Notes under the pieces: generated by a model
What the model saw: only the letters and a program-made list of their open reading frames with translations
Database searches by the model: none
Told to the model about the DNA's origin: nothing
NCBI GenBank assembly: GCA_913056455.1
Contig: CAJXMJ010000002.1
Location: forward strand, 973,665 to 1,037,664
DNA from: an uncultured Fodinibius sp.
GTDB taxonomy: Bacteria > Bacteroidota > Rhodothermia > Balneolales > Balneolaceae
Length of the DNA: 64,000 nt
Reading direction: 5' to 3'
Shown here: positions 8,771 through 18,628 of the stretch, piece after piece
Layout: each line of letters starts with the position of its first letter
Position numbering within the stretch: position 1 is the stretch's first letter
Program-made: the position numbers and the translations under genes

Positions 8771-9253
8771 ATGAAAACAGTAGTAGGTGTAAGTGATTTA
8801 AGAGTCTCCGGGAATACCGATGAGACTATTATTACATATGCGCTGGGTAGTTGTTTGGGAATTGCTGCATACGATCCCACTATTAATGTCGGCGGTTTGT
8901 TACATGTAATGCTCCCATTATCTAAAGCCGATCCCGAAAAGGCGAAGCTGAAACCTGAAATGTATGTTGATACCGGTTTTCAGCTTTTGTTAGATGGACT
9001 CTACGATTTGGGAGCCAAGAAGCGAAATATCAAAATTACCGTGGCAGGTGGGGCAAGTATGAGATCGAAAGACAGGGATGATTACTTTAAAATTGGGAAA
9101 CGAAATATTACTGTCCTTCGAAAGCTGCTCTGGAAAAATAGATTTATGATATCCAGCGGGGATGTAGGCGGGAATATTTCCCGTACGATGGCTTTGCGGA
9201 TTGCTGACGGATATATAACTATTAACAAAAAGCCCATTGGTGTAAATAAATAA
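8771..9253 (+). CDS. cheD: Chemoreceptor glutamine deamidase CheD
   Basis: 160 residues covering the whole CheD family. Catalytic Cys28 sits in ALGSCLGIAAYDP, His45 in GGLLHVMLP and Thr68 in YVDTGF, followed by the conserved KITVAGGASM. It deamidates receptor glutamines and in many bacteria also binds CheC. No CheC is encoded here, only two CheX-like proteins, so the usual CheC-CheD partnership may be replaced. It is tightly coupled to cheR (9-base spacing). The next gene starts 138 bases later. Confidence 0.93.
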   Translation: MKTVVGVSDLRVSGNTDETIITYALGSCLGIAAYDPTINVGGLLHVMLPLSKADPEKAKLKPEMYVDTGFQLLLDGLYDLGAKKRNIKITVAGGASMRSKDRDDYFKIGKRNITVLRKLLWKNRFMISSGDVGGNISRTMALRIADGYITINKKPIGVNK

Positions 9254-9391
9254 GATGGAATATTAAATTCTTCTAATTTTTGAGCTTTGGTGTCAATTTG
9301 ATTGAACTCTGCAGCATTTGGTTCGATAACATAGAGAGCTGTTGTTTGTGGATAATGATCAAAAACACTCATTCCAACAATCATTTTGGCG

Positions 9392-9778
9392 ATGAATATA
9401 TTAGTTGTAGAAAATAATAGAACAAGAGGTACAGGAATTGTTCATGTAATTCGCAAAATAAATTTAAAGCTGGAAAACTTATATCAGGCTCATGATGTCA
9501 GCAATGGATTGGAAATTTTGAAAACCCGTTTGGTAGATTTGATGCTGGTTGATATCGATATGTCAGTAATAGATGGTTTGGAAGTGCTGGGTAAAATGCG
9601 TTCTTGTACTGACGGTACTGAAGTACCAACAATAGTAGTATCTTCGCGAAGAGATATGAAATTATTCAATGCTGTTACAAGCAGTGGGCTTGGGTATCTT
9701 CACAGACCATTTAGCTGGAGAATGTTGCGACAAAAGATATTAAAGTTTAAAAATGGCGATGTCACGTATGTCATATAA
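9392..9778 (+). CDS. Degenerate receiver-domain protein (pseudo-receiver)
   Basis: 128 residues from ATG 9392; a TTG two codons upstream (9386) also fits but the ATG is more likely. It is a single receiver fold with an altered active site: the acidic pocket reads VVENN (Glu7/Asn8 instead of Asp/Asp), the phospho-acceptor Asp54 is kept (LMLVDIDM), the switch Ser84 is kept, and the normally invariant Lys is Arg105 in LHRPF. Phosphorylation is therefore doubtful. The 3' end overlaps the next cheX-like gene by 26 bases, suggesting translational coupling and a joint function. Confidence 0.75.
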   Translation: MNILVVENNRTRGTGIVHVIRKINLKLENLYQAHDVSNGLEILKTRLVDLMLVDIDMSVIDGLEVLGKMRSCTDGTEVPTIVVSSRRDMKLFNAVTSSGLGYLHRPFSWRMLRQKILKFKNGDVTYVI

Positions 9779-10238
9779 AAAAGAAATATATGAAGCTGCT
9801 GCGAAAACATTTGAGATAACATGTTTTCTGTTTCCTCTGGAGGAAGAGGAGGTGAACAATGAATCTCAAGAGCAGTTATCGCTTTCACATATGCAGTCAG
9901 TGGTCGAGTTTAGCGGTGCAATTGATGGAATGGTGGTTATCACTCCGTCAAAAGCATTACTAAGTGCAATGGCAGGAAATATGTTGGGAATTGATGAACC
10001 CAATGACGATGAAAAGGAAGAAGCGTTATGTGAAGTGGCAAATATTATAAGTGGCAATATAGCTCCTATTTTCAGCCAAAAGGGAGATATATGTTATATA
10101 AGCCCTCCACAGCTTTTTGACAGTAGAAAAAAGTTAACAAAAAAGATTAAGGATTCGTTGAAAGAAACCGTTCGGATATTTCTGGACGAAGGGGCCGCCG
10201 ATATCGAAGTTCACTATCAAGATCAGGAGAAATTATGA
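9753..10238 (+). CDS. Second CheX-like phosphatase
   Basis: 161 residues. CheC/CheX-type core: the helix ALCEVANIISGNIAPIF carries the E-x-x-N pair and the C-terminal strand region resembles the first CheX. A region near 28-45 is variable and acidic. Possible starts are ATG 9753, 9759 or 9768; all overlap the pseudo-receiver gene. The stop overlaps the cheB start (ATGA at 10235-10238). It may dephosphorylate another of the receivers here (11321, 19561) or act with the pseudo-receiver. Its sequence is clearly diverged from the first CheX, so this is not a recent duplication. Confidence 0.72.
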   Translation: MAMSRMSYKKEIYEAAAKTFEITCFLFPLEEEEVNNESQEQLSLSHMQSVVEFSGAIDGMVVITPSKALLSAMAGNMLGIDEPNDDEKEEALCEVANIISGNIAPIFSQKGDICYISPPQLFDSRKKLTKKIKDSLKETVRIFLDEGAADIEVHYQDQEKL

Positions 10239-11287
10239 TAAAAGTATTAGTAATTGACGACTCGGCATTAGTTCGGAAACTGCTTACCAAAGAGCTGGAT
10301 AAGGAGTCAGATATCATGGTCGTAGGTACAGCAATGAATCCCTATGTGGCGCGGAAAAAGATTGCCGAGCTCAAGCCTGATGTCTTAACACTTGATCTTG
10401 AGATGCCACGGATGGATGGCCTTTCTTTTTTGTCAAAGCTTATGAAGCATCATCCCATGCCGGTAGTGGTCGTAAGTTCATTAACTCCTGCCAATAGTGA
10501 AAATGCGCTAACAGCACTCCGGTTGGGAGCTGTTGATGTAATTTGTAAGCCCGGATCGGCTTATTCTACGAAAGAGATTTCAAGAAAAATTATCAAATCG
10601 GTGCGTACTGCTTCGGTGGCAAGTGTGAAAAAATCAACTACGCAGCTGACCCAGAAAAAACAGGTTGGAAATGCAAATAGTTTACCCAAGGCTCGATTAA
10701 AGACAACGACAAAAAAGTTGATTGCCATAGGATCCTCAACAGGAGGAACAAAAGCTCTTGAAGAGATCTTGCCGGCCTTACCGCCCCGTTTGCCGGGTAC
10801 GGTGATTGTGCAACATATGCCTCCTGTTTTTACGAAGAGTTTTGCCGAACGATTAAATGAGGTTTGCAGAGTAAATGTTAAAGAAGCTGAAGACGGCGAT
10901 TGGATTCAGCCCGGACAAGTGCTCATTGCCCCTGGAAATTATCATATGCTTGTGCAAAAGAAGGGGGCCAAATATTATACAAAGATTAAACAGGGTCCTC
11001 CCGTGCATCATCATCGTCCCAGTGTGGATGTAATGTTTAATTCGGTAGCTGAGGCTGCGGGTATCAACGCAACGGGTGTTATTTTAACGGGTATGGGGTC
11101 CGACGGAGCGAAAGGTCTAAAAAAGATGCGAGATCAGGGAGCACATACAATCGGCCAAAACGAAAAAACCTGTGTAGTGTATGGAATGCCCAAGGTAGCC
11201 CAGGAAGTGGGTGCTGTTGCCGAAGTCTTACCGCTATCAGAAATTGCTGAGGCTATTGTCACCCGAACCAAGGAAAAGGTTGTGTAA
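10235..11287 (+). CDS. cheB: Chemotaxis response regulator methylesterase CheB
   Basis: 350 residues with the two-domain CheB layout. The receiver has Asp8/Asp9, phospho-acceptor Asp54 (LTLDLEMPRMDGL) and Lys105 (CKPG). A ~50-residue basic linker follows. The methylesterase domain has the catalytic triad Ser168 (GSSTGG), His194 (VQHMPP) and Asp290 (GMGSDGAKG). It removes methyl groups from MCPs and deamidates receptor glutamines, opposing CheR. Its ATG overlaps the preceding TGA, so it is translationally coupled to the cheX-like gene. Confidence 0.95.
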   Translation: MIKVLVIDDSALVRKLLTKELDKESDIMVVGTAMNPYVARKKIAELKPDVLTLDLEMPRMDGLSFLSKLMKHHPMPVVVVSSLTPANSENALTALRLGAVDVICKPGSAYSTKEISRKIIKSVRTASVASVKKSTTQLTQKKQVGNANSLPKARLKTTTKKLIAIGSSTGGTKALEEILPALPPRLPGTVIVQHMPPVFTKSFAERLNEVCRVNVKEAEDGDWIQPGQVLIAPGNYHMLVQKKGAKYYTKIKQGPPVHHHRPSVDVMFNSVAEAAGINATGVILTGMGSDGAKGLKKMRDQGAHTIGQNEKTCVVYGMPKVAQEVGAVAEVLPLSEIAEAIVTRTKEKVV

Positions 11288-11320
11288 TGCAGGTACTATT
11301 TTTACTCAAATATTGTAGCT

Positions 11321-11689
11321 ATGGATATTAAGATTTTGGTGGTGGATGATAGTCCAATAATGCGAAAAGTAATTGAGCGGACTTTTAATATCTGTGGTTA
11401 TGAAAGCACATCGATATTTGAGGCCAGCAATGGTAAGGAGGGGCTTGAAATTTTAGAGCAGCATGCCATTGATCTGCTTATCGTGGATATTAATATGCCT
11501 ATTATGGATGGCGTGCAGATGCTAAAAGAGGTTAAGAAAGAAGATCAAACCAAAGAAATTCCTGTCCTGATTATTTCAGCGGAGAGTAATGAAGAGAGAA
11601 TAGAAAAGTTGAGCCGTTTTGGGGCAACTTTCATCCACAAACCATTTACGCCGGAAAAACTGATGGCAAAAATGGAGCAGCTTATCTGA
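11321..11689 (+). CDS. CheY-like single-domain response regulator
   Basis: 122 residues, minimal receiver. All functional residues are intact: Asp9/Asp10, Asp56 in LIVDINMP, Ser86 and Lys107 in HKPF. No output domain. It follows cheB by 33 bases and precedes the sigma-28-type promoter of cheW, so it ends the first chemotaxis transcription unit. It is a probable second CheY or a phosphate sink. Which of the two intact CheY proteins acts on the motor cannot be decided from sequence. Confidence 0.87.
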   Translation: MDIKILVVDDSPIMRKVIERTFNICGYESTSIFEASNGKEGLEILEQHAIDLLIVDINMPIMDGVQMLKEVKKEDQTKEIPVLIISAESNEERIEKLSRFGATFIHKPFTPEKLMAKMEQLI

Positions 11690-11717
11690 GGTTAAAGAAA
11701 TTCCTTTCAAAAATTAT

Positions 11718-11744
11718 TTAAGAAGTTTGACAGCGAGACGATAA
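11718..11744 (+). promoter_or_regulatory. Sigma-28 type promoter for cheW and the first MCPs
   Basis: TTAAG (11718-11722), 14 bases, GACGATAA (11737-11744), identical in both boxes to the cheY and motA sites. The cheW ATG is about 90 bases downstream, with no clear Shine-Dalgarno. Confidence 0.65.
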
Positions 11745-11836
11745 GAGTACTGTAATTTAGGAGTGGAACAACTACTTGTCTGATTGAATGAAGTTCAATT
11801 GGATCGTCACAAATTTCTTAATAGAACATTTTTGTT

Positions 11837-12349
11837 ATGAGTGAAACAATAGCTAAAGAAAAAGAAGTGGATAGCCAATCTAATGTGGATATCGACGGCG
11901 GCAAGTTCTTGACTTTCTTTCTTGGAGAAGAGGAGTATGCCATCGAGATTCTGAAAGTACAAGAAATTATCGGGCTGATGACCATAACACCGGTTCCCAA
12001 GATGCCTGATTATATAAGAGGGGTGCTAAATTTACGCGGTAAAATTGTGCCCGTGATGAACTTGCGTACCCGTTTTGGTCTCGAAGAAATCGAGGATACC
12101 GATGAGACCTGTATCATTGTCATTCAAAATAAAGAATACCTGATGGGGGTTTTGGTCGACAAAGTTTCGGAAGTAGTTGATATAGCAACGTCAGAAATTG
12201 AGGATGTTCCTTCGGTAGGTACAGGCGAACAAAGTGAATATTTAGCCGGTATCGGGAAAGCAGAGGATTCGGTAAAAATGCTGTTGGAAGTAGATAAAGT
12301 GCTTTTTGATGTGCCTCAGAAGGTGTTGGATAGTTCGGACGAGGAATAA
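11837..12349 (+). CDS. cheW: Chemotaxis coupling protein CheW
   Basis: 170 residues. A ~20-residue polar leader precedes the CheW beta-barrel (FLTFFLGEEEYAIEILKVQE, then PVPKMPDYIRGVLNLRGKIVPV, the family signature). It bridges MCP tips and the P5 domain of CheA. It is followed after 47 bases by an MCP gene and has its own sigma-28-type promoter. Confidence 0.95.
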   Translation: MSETIAKEKEVDSQSNVDIDGGKFLTFFLGEEEYAIEILKVQEIIGLMTITPVPKMPDYIRGVLNLRGKIVPVMNLRTRFGLEEIEDTDETCIIVIQNKEYLMGVLVDKVSEVVDIATSEIEDVPSVGTGEQSEYLAGIGKAEDSVKMLLEVDKVLFDVPQKVLDSSDEE

Positions 12350-12396
12350 GAAAGCAACACAGGTTTAGAAAAAAATAAAATAAGCAGGGTGAGAGT

Positions 12397-14421
12397 ATGA
12401 GTTTTTTGGAGAAACTAATAGGTGGTTCGGGTTCAGCCGCTGGAAGTAATAATTGGACCATTGGGAAAAGGATTAAGGTGCTTGCGTACGGAGGAGCAGC
12501 TGTTGTTTTAATGGTTGGTGCATTAGCGACCTATTCTTTGTTAAATATTGAGGAGTATGCCGGAATGATTGATGAGGTTTATGTTCCGGAATGGGGTACT
12601 GGTACCGCTATGGAAAGGGCCGTCCGTACCGCCGATGGACATTTTAGGCTTTATATGAAAACATATAGTGATGAAGACTATGAGGCAGCAACCGAACGAT
12701 TCGGGAAAATAAACCAGGAATTAGGGGAGTTCCAGGATTATGTTGAAAGATTTGATTTGCCGGAGTTGGAAAGTGTTCTTCCGGACTTAGAAAGCGGTAT
12801 CCCTGATTATCAGAAAAGTTTGGAGCAATATAAGATAGTTGCAGAGGATTTACAGGCCAGTCGTATGGAAGTTGAGTCGATTACTAACGACGTAGTTTCA
12901 GCCTTTGATGTATATCTTAATAATCCCCGAGCCCAGAATGTGCAGCAGGTACGAAAACTCAAAGTGGATTTAATGGATAATGAGAGGCGCATTTGGAAGG
13001 TCGTGCTGCGAAATGATGAACAGCGTTGGAATCGTATCGAGAATAATTATGAGCAAATAAGTTCAAATTTAGAGACTGCCCGCGAAGAAGTAGAGGTGGG
13101 TACACAAAGAAGAACACAGTTGGACGAAGTGAATGATTTGCTAAATCAAAGTATTGCTTTGGTTCGAGAGATGCGAAGCAGTAATCAAACTATGTTGCAG
13201 CAAGAACAGGAAGCGCTGAATGTTTTTGATAATCTAATCGAAGATGTAATAGTGGCAACAGAAGCAGCTGAACAAGGTACTCGAGATCAGGTTCAATTAA
13301 CGGCTTCTACTGCAAACTCATACTTTTGGGTTATTCTGATCTTTGGAGGTATATCTGTCATTGGATGTGTCTTATTAGGATTTTATATGGAACGATCTAT
13401 CACTTCAGTTCTTAAGCAAATGATTGTACGACTTAGTGGAGGTGCAAGTCAGGTTGATGCTTCGGCTGATCAGTTGTCACAATCCAGCCAGGAGTTAGCA
13501 GAAAGTGCGAGTGAGCAGGCGGCGAGTCTGGAGGAGACAACCTCATCTCTTGAAGAGATTTCCTCTCAGTTAAAGCAGACGGATAAAAATACGGCGGAAG
13601 CCGACGCGGCAATGGATGAAGCCAAGAGAGTTGTTGGAAAAGGAGTTACTGCCATGGAGCGAATGAAAGAGATGATGAGTAATATTAAAGAGTCGGCTGA
13701 TGAGACCTCGAAGATTATCAAGACAATTGATGATATTGCTTTTCAGACCAATCTGTTGGCGTTGAATGCCGCGGTTGAGGCGGCTCGTGCCGGAGAAGCC
13801 GGCAAAGGCTTTGCCGTGGTGGCCGAAGAGGTACGGAATTTGGCGCAACGCAGTGCTGAAGCGGCTCAAAATACCTCTGAGCTCATAGAAAGTTCCCAGG
13901 AGCGTACTAAGCGAGGGGCAGAGGTTGCAAGGGAGGTTTCTGAACATTTGGAAGAAATTAAGGAAAGCGCCGGAAATGTAGATGCTTTGGTTCAGGAAAT
14001 TTCAGCTGCTTCCCAGGAGCAGTCAAGCGGGGTTCAGCAGATCAACTCTGCGATGTCTGAGATGGATGAAGCCGTACAAGGGAACGCGTCCGCTTCTGAA
14101 GAGTCAGCCAGTTCGGCGGAAGAACTTTCTTCCCAGGCAAAAGAACTCAACCATGTTGTGGCTGAGCTTACTGAATTAGTGGGGGGCATCGATGGAACCC
14201 ACGGTGAGCACCAAAGGAATGGTTGGAAAGCAGAGTCGAATGGTCATTCAAATGGAATGAGGTCGAATGGCAATAAAGGTTCGCAGAAGATAAATAAGAA
14301 AAATAGAAATGAGCATTCTCATAACTCGGACTTTCATAATGGATCACAATCCCCCAGCAAAGATGATGGGCGTGAGCTGATCCCATTTGACGAAGATGAA
14401 GACGACTTTAGCGGATTTTAA
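12397..14421 (+). CDS. Methyl-accepting chemotaxis protein (helical-bundle sensor type)
   Basis: 674 residues. TM1 is about 27-47, a ~260-residue helical periplasmic sensor (four-helix-bundle type) follows, and TM2 is about 308-331. No full HAMP domain is visible; TM2 leads almost directly into the methylation helices ([18 protein letters not shown]). The hairpin tip is near 445-475 ([20 protein letters not shown]). The C-terminus carries a ~65-residue Asn/Ser/Gly/His-rich flexible linker and ends [10 protein letters not shown]. The last residues match the aromatic-x-x-aromatic CheR-docking consensus. The last 200 coding bases are nearly duplicated at the end of the next MCP. Confidence 0.93.
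   Translation: MSFLEKLIGGSGSAAGSNNWTIGKRIKVLAYGGAAVVLMVGALATYSLLNIEEYAGMIDEVYVPEWGTGTAMERAVRTADGHFRLYMKTYSDEDYEAATERFGKINQELGEFQDYVERFDLPELESVLPDLESGIPDYQKSLEQYKIVAEDLQASRMEVESITNDVVSAFDVYLNNPRAQNVQQVRKLKVDLMDNERRIWKVVLRNDEQRWNRIENNYEQISSNLETAREEVEVGTQRRTQLDEVNDLLNQSIALVREMRSSNQTMLQQEQEALNVFDNLIEDVIVATEAAEQGTRDQVQLTASTANSYFWVILIFGGISVIGCVLLGFYMERSITSVLKQMIVRLSGGASQVDASADQLSQSSQELAESASEQAASLEETTSSLEEISSQLKQTDKNTAEADAAMDEAKRVVGKGVTAMERMKEMMSNIKESADETSKIIKTIDDIAFQTNLLALNAAVEAARAGEAGKGFAVVAEEVRNLAQRSAEAAQNTSELIESSQERTKRGAEVAREVSEHLEEIKESAGNVDALVQEISAASQEQSSGVQQINSAMSEMDEAVQGNASASEESASSAEELSSQAKELNHVVAELTELVGGIDGTHGEHQRNGWKAESNGHSNGMRSNGNKGSQKINKKNRNEHSHNSDFHNGSQSPSKDDGRELIPFDEDEDDFSGF
14222..14421 (+). 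repeat. Direct repeat, copy 1: MCP C-terminal linker and tail
   Basis: Aligns without gaps to 16075-16274 (constant offset 1853). I count about 13 mismatches in 200 bases by eye, including an uninterrupted identical block of about 50 bases near the start. It encodes the flexible linker and terminal docking peptide of two neighbouring MCPs whose sensor domains are unrelated. Confidence 0.85.
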
Positions 14422-14529
14422 GTGCAGGATGGATGGTGTTGAACTGCGATAGTACAATTAAAAATGTAAATGCAACATCTGTACAAATATGTAAACCCTT
14501 AAAGGGAAGGTGGCGAACGGCTGAGATGA

Positions 14530-16274
14530 ATGCCGGAAGTCAACAAAAACAAACCAGATAAAATCATGAGTATTAAACAGAATATTCAATCAGTAAAGAA
14601 CTGGACTTTAAAGAAACGTCTAATTGTTATGACTATTTCGTTGATAGTTGTAACAGGTCTTCTTTTAACAGGAGTTACGATATTTACGGCCAACAGTAGT
14701 TTGGAGGAACTTGCTGATCATACATTAAACATGAAGCTCGATGGTGACATTAGTGCTTTAGAGGTTTATGCTGATAATCATTTTGGAGGAGTACAGTTAT
14801 CTGATGGAAAACTTGTAGATAGAAATCAGACTCCCATTGCTGGACGTTCTAATATTATTGATGAGTTTGCAACAAGCATGGAGTAGCAGCAACTATTTTT
14901 CAGCGTGATGGAAATGATTTTACTCGAATTGTAACAAGTATACGAAAGAAAAACGGGAAAAGTGCTGTAGGGACGCAGCTTGGAACAGCGAGTGATGCCT
15001 ATCAACCTGTCATGAATAAGTCATTATATATTGGCAATGCTGATATACTTGGAACCCCCTATATAACCGCATATGATCCTATTCTTAATGAGGAAAATGA
15101 TATAATCGGGATTTATTTTGTAGGAATTCCAATGACTGATGTGAATGCGATTATTTCTAAATCTCAGGCTCAGATTTGGCGAAATGCAGGAATATTTCTT
15201 CTGCTCGTAGTATTAGGGGGCTCTTTTATAGCTTGGGCTTTTAGTAATTCTATTAACAAAACCCTGACAAGTATTATAGTACGCCTTACCGGTGGCGCAA
15301 CCCAGGTGGATGCTTCTGCCGGTCAGCTTTCACAATCGAGCCAGGAGCTGGCGGAGAGTGCCAGCGAGCAGGCGGCAAGTCTTGAGGAGACGACCTCATC
15401 CCTTGAAGAGATTTCCTCTCAGCTGAAACAGACCGATCAAAATTCGGCTGAAGCCGAGACGGCTATGAGTGAGGCGAAGCCGATGGTAGAGCAGGGCGTT
15501 GAGGCAATGGATCGTATGAAGGATGCCATGGAAGATATTAAAGAGTCATCCAATCAGACCTCAAAGATTATTGATACGATCGATGATATTGCTTTCCAGA
15601 CCAATTTGTTGGCGTTAAATGCTGCGGTTGAAGCGGCGCGTGCCGGAGAAGCCGGCAAGGGATTTGCTGTGGTTGCCGAAGAAGTACGAAATTTAGCACA
15701 ACGCAGTGCCGAAGCGGCTCAGAACACGTCAGAGCTTATTGAAAGTTCTCAGGAAAGCTCGAAGCGTGGAGCCCGGGTAGCCGAGGAGGTTTCTAATAAC
15801 CTGGAGAAGATCGAAGAAAGTGTAAATAACGTAAGTACGCTGGTTGTTGAAATTTCTGCTGCTTCCCAAGAGCAGTCAAGCGGGGTTCAGGAAATTAATT
15901 CTGCGATGTCTGAGATGGATGAGGCCGTGCAGGGGAATGCGTCGGCCTCAGAGGAGTCGGCCAGCTCTGCAGAAGAGCTTTCTTCACAGGCAAAAGAACT
16001 TAATCACATTGTGGCTGAGCTTACCGAATTAGTGGGAGGCATCGATGGAGCCCGCGGGAAGTCCCAAACGGATAGTTGGAAAGCAGAGTCGAATGGTCAT
16101 TCAAATGGAATGAGGTCGAATGGCAATAATGGTTCGCAGAAGATAAATAAGCAAAATAGAAATGAGCATTCTGATAACTCGGAATATCATAATGGGTCAC
16201 AACACCCCAGCAAGGATGATGGGCGTGAGCTGATCCCATTTGATGAAGATGAGGACGACTTCAGTGGATTTTAA
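14530..16274 (+). pseudogene. Methyl-accepting chemotaxis protein with Cache sensor, interrupted by a single-base frameshift
   Basis: The 5' part (14530-14886) encodes TM1 (KRLIVMTISLIVVTGLLLTG) and the start of a single-Cache domain, then hits TAG at 14884. Reading on in the next frame directly gives [39 protein letters not shown] and [10 protein letters not shown], the rest of a Cache_3-Cache_2 sensor, then TM2 (about 15180-15240) and a complete MCP signalling domain ending DFSGF. Adding one G in the run at 14880-14881 restores one 581-codon protein. This is either a genuine inactivating deletion, phase variation or a sequencing error. From ATG 15012 a truncated receptor without TM1 could still be made. 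The frame after the shift shows no decay. Confidence 0.85.
16075..16274 (+). repeat. Direct repeat, copy 2: MCP C-terminal linker and tail
   Basis: Partner of 14222-14421, with no gaps and about 13 differences. Several of the changes are synonymous or conservative and the terminal DFSGF coding is preserved. Confidence 0.85.
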
Positions 16275-16327
16275 GCAGTAAAAATCACTGAGGAAAAACG
16301 AATATTCCTTATAACCTAATAGTCCTC

Positions 16328-16362
16328 AAAGTGTTACCCTTGATAGGGGTAGCACTTTTTTA
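16328..16362 (+). terminator. Rho-independent terminator after the first two MCPs
   Basis: Arms AAAGTGTTACCC (16328-16339) and GGGTAGCACTTT (16347-16358) pair over 12 bases with one G-T pair around a 7-base loop, followed by a T run. It closes the cheW-MCP-MCP transcription unit. Confidence 0.85.
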
Positions 16363-16400
16363 TTTGCAGATCAAAAGTTTAAAAGATTTCTGAATTTTAT

Positions 16401-16427
16401 TTAAGAAAGAGATTTGCCCGCCGATAA
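16401..16427 (+). promoter_or_regulatory. Sigma-28 type promoter for the third MCP operon
   Basis: TTAAG (16401-16405), 14 bases, GCCGATAA (16420-16427). The -10 box is a perfect sigma-28 consensus, the best in the window. It lies between the preceding terminator and the MCP start, with a leader of about 100 bases. Confidence 0.75.
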
Positions 16428-16535
16428 AATATTGACAAGCAAGTAATAAGACTGGTTAAGGCTAATTCAAACGTGGAGTCAAAATATTACGGTTAATGTG
16501 CCGAGAAAATCCACATCACAGTTTAAATGCTATTT

Positions 16536-18545
16536 ATGAGTTTTTTTCGAAAGATACTACGAAAGTTAGCGTCAAGATACGGAAATGAACAACGTACGAT
16601 CGGTAAGCGTATTTTATTTATAGTGCTGGGAGGGTCTATGATGACCCTGATAGTAGGGGCCGTAGCAATTTACTCCCTGAATACTATCGATAGTAATACC
16701 AATGAGTTGGTAGATGTAAATATTCCAGAGTGGAATATTGCCAATTCCATTGAAAATAATATGTGGGAATCAGGTTATAACCTGTCCCGGTACAATTATA
16801 CTCATCAAGATACGCTTTATAAAAAGGCCGTAGCTAAATTAGATAGCGTAGATACAAGGATTGAAGAAGGAAAACGTATCGCTGAAGCGTATGATGTTCC
16901 TAATTTTGAAAGAACAATTATTCAAATTGATGAGTCTTTTACTGCTTATAAAGCTTCAGTAGATTCTTCATATAAGGCCGTTCAGGAACTTGATCAGTAT
17001 CGTGGGAATATGGCTTCGGCCACGGGTGAGTTTGTTGATATTATGAATGAGTATACAGCTGTTACCAATCAGAGTATACAGTCCCTTACTGATGCTGCGG
17101 AGATTCAGGCCGTTCAGGAAGAACTTGCTTCAGCTGATGATATCACGAAAAACTTCTTACACAGTGTGAGCAAGTTGTGGCAGTCTGAAGCTTTGCGCAA
17201 TACGGAAGATCTCATGGAGTTGGAAGATGAGTTTAACGAAATGCGTTCTCAGATGGGAGAATTATATGAAGGCACCACCGATCCGGAAAGAGATATGCAA
17301 CTAAGTATTGCCCTGGCCATTCTCAACGACAATGTGGGTGCCGTAAAAGCTATGATTGCTGCGCGTAACACAGTAGATAAACAGGAGCAGATACGTATTG
17401 AAGCCTATGAAAATATCGTAGGCAACGCTGCCAGTCTTGCCAGTTCTTCTCAGCAATGGGCTACCCAGCAGGGGCAACTGACAAATGCAACAGTAGCTAA
17501 CACAATTTGGATATTGATTGTATCGGTGGCTATAGCAGTGGTTGGTGCAATTTTATTCGGTCTGTTTATGAATGAGTCCATTTTACAAGTACTTAGTAAT
17601 ATTATTGATCGTTTGTCGGCCGGGGCCCGACAGGTTAATGATTCTGCGACGCAGATGAGTGGCACCAGTCAGGAACTTGCTGAGAGTTCAAGCCAGCAGG
17701 CTGCCGGACTGCAGCAAACCACCGCCTCTCTTGAAGAGATGTCAGCCCAGTCCAAGCAGACGGCACAGAATGCCAAGGAGGCCGAAGTCGCCATGAAAGA
17801 AGCGAAGCCCAAGGTTTCGCAAGGAGTTGAAGCTATGGAGCGCATGAATGAGGCCATGGATGAGATTAAGGAAGCTTCCATGGAAACGTCGAAGATTATT
17901 AAAACCATTGATGATATCGCTTTTCAGACCAATTTGTTAGCGTTGAATGCCGCAGTTGAGGCGGCCCGTGCCGGAGAAGCCGGAAAGGGATTTGCCGTGG
18001 TGGCCGAAGAAGTGCGGAACCTTGCACAACGAAGCGCAGAGGCGGCAAAAAATACTTCAGAATTGATCGAGAGTTCTCAGGAAAGTTCACAGCGGGGTGC
18101 TAATGTTGCTGAGGAAGTGTCCGAGAATTTACAAGAAATCCAGGATAGCGTGGAGAGTGTCAACACCCTTGTTGTTGAAATTTCAGCAGCCTCATCCGAG
18201 CAGCAAAACGGTATCGAGGAAATGAATTCCGTGATGAGAGAACTGGATGAGAATGTCCAAAGCAATGCCTCCAGCTCAGAGGAGTCGGCAAGTTCGGCTG
18301 AAGAGTTGTCCTCTCAAGCTAAAGAGTTGACAAACATTGTTGACTCGTTGATTGATCTGGCAGGGGTGGAGGAAGAGGCTGGTCAAACAACAGTAAATAC
18401 CAATGACGGACAGGGTGCAGCTGAAAATGAACATGATGATCAGTTTGAATCTGGCAGAAGTCCGAAAAATGGTCATGCCCAAAACCAAAGTGCCGGAAAT
18501 GGTCATCATGCTCAATTTGAAAGCAACAATTTTAATGGGTTTTAA
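16536..18545 (+). CDS. Methyl-accepting chemotaxis protein (helical-bundle sensor type)
   Basis: 669 residues from ATG 16536 (MSFFRKI, parallel to the MSFLEKL start of the first MCP). ATG 16527 three codons upstream is also possible. TM1 is about 24-47, a helical periplasmic domain of ~270 residues follows, TM2 is near 320-343 ([20 protein letters not shown]), and there is no clear HAMP. The cytoplasmic hairpin tip is the same as in its neighbours. The tail is a His/Asn/Gly-rich linker ending ESNNFNGF, a different linker from the other two MCPs but the same aromatic-x-x-aromatic ending. It heads a unit with the TonB_C, tail-anchored and receiver genes. Confidence 0.93.
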   Translation: MSFFRKILRKLASRYGNEQRTIGKRILFIVLGGSMMTLIVGAVAIYSLNTIDSNTNELVDVNIPEWNIANSIENNMWESGYNLSRYNYTHQDTLYKKAVAKLDSVDTRIEEGKRIAEAYDVPNFERTIIQIDESFTAYKASVDSSYKAVQELDQYRGNMASATGEFVDIMNEYTAVTNQSIQSLTDAAEIQAVQEELASADDITKNFLHSVSKLWQSEALRNTEDLMELEDEFNEMRSQMGELYEGTTDPERDMQLSIALAILNDNVGAVKAMIAARNTVDKQEQIRIEAYENIVGNAASLASSSQQWATQQGQLTNATVANTIWILIVSVAIAVVGAILFGLFMNESILQVLSNIIDRLSAGARQVNDSATQMSGTSQELAESSSQQAAGLQQTTASLEEMSAQSKQTAQNAKEAEVAMKEAKPKVSQGVEAMERMNEAMDEIKEASMETSKIIKTIDDIAFQTNLLALNAAVEAARAGEAGKGFAVVAEEVRNLAQRSAEAAKNTSELIESSQESSQRGANVAEEVSENLQEIQDSVESVNTLVVEISAASSEQQNGIEEMNSVMRELDENVQSNASSSEESASSAEELSSQAKELTNIVDSLIDLAGVEEEAGQTTVNTNDGQGAAENEHDDQFESGRSPKNGHAQNQSAGNGHHAQFESNNFNGF

Positions 18546-18628
18546 TGTACTTCAATTCCATACGTATATAGCGTACGTACAAACGAAATAAGGTAAGATT
18601 TAACCAGTAACAAAAACATAACGTAGTC

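Noticed and set aside
9082-9384. Minus-strand frame antisense to the 3' end of cheD
   Set aside because: Mostly antisense to a clear cheD; no start signal or family resemblance.
14418-14460. TTAAG after the first MCP as a sigma-28 promoter for the Cache MCP
   Set aside because: No CGATAA-type -10 at the 14-base spacing; CGATAG occurs later at a wrong distance.
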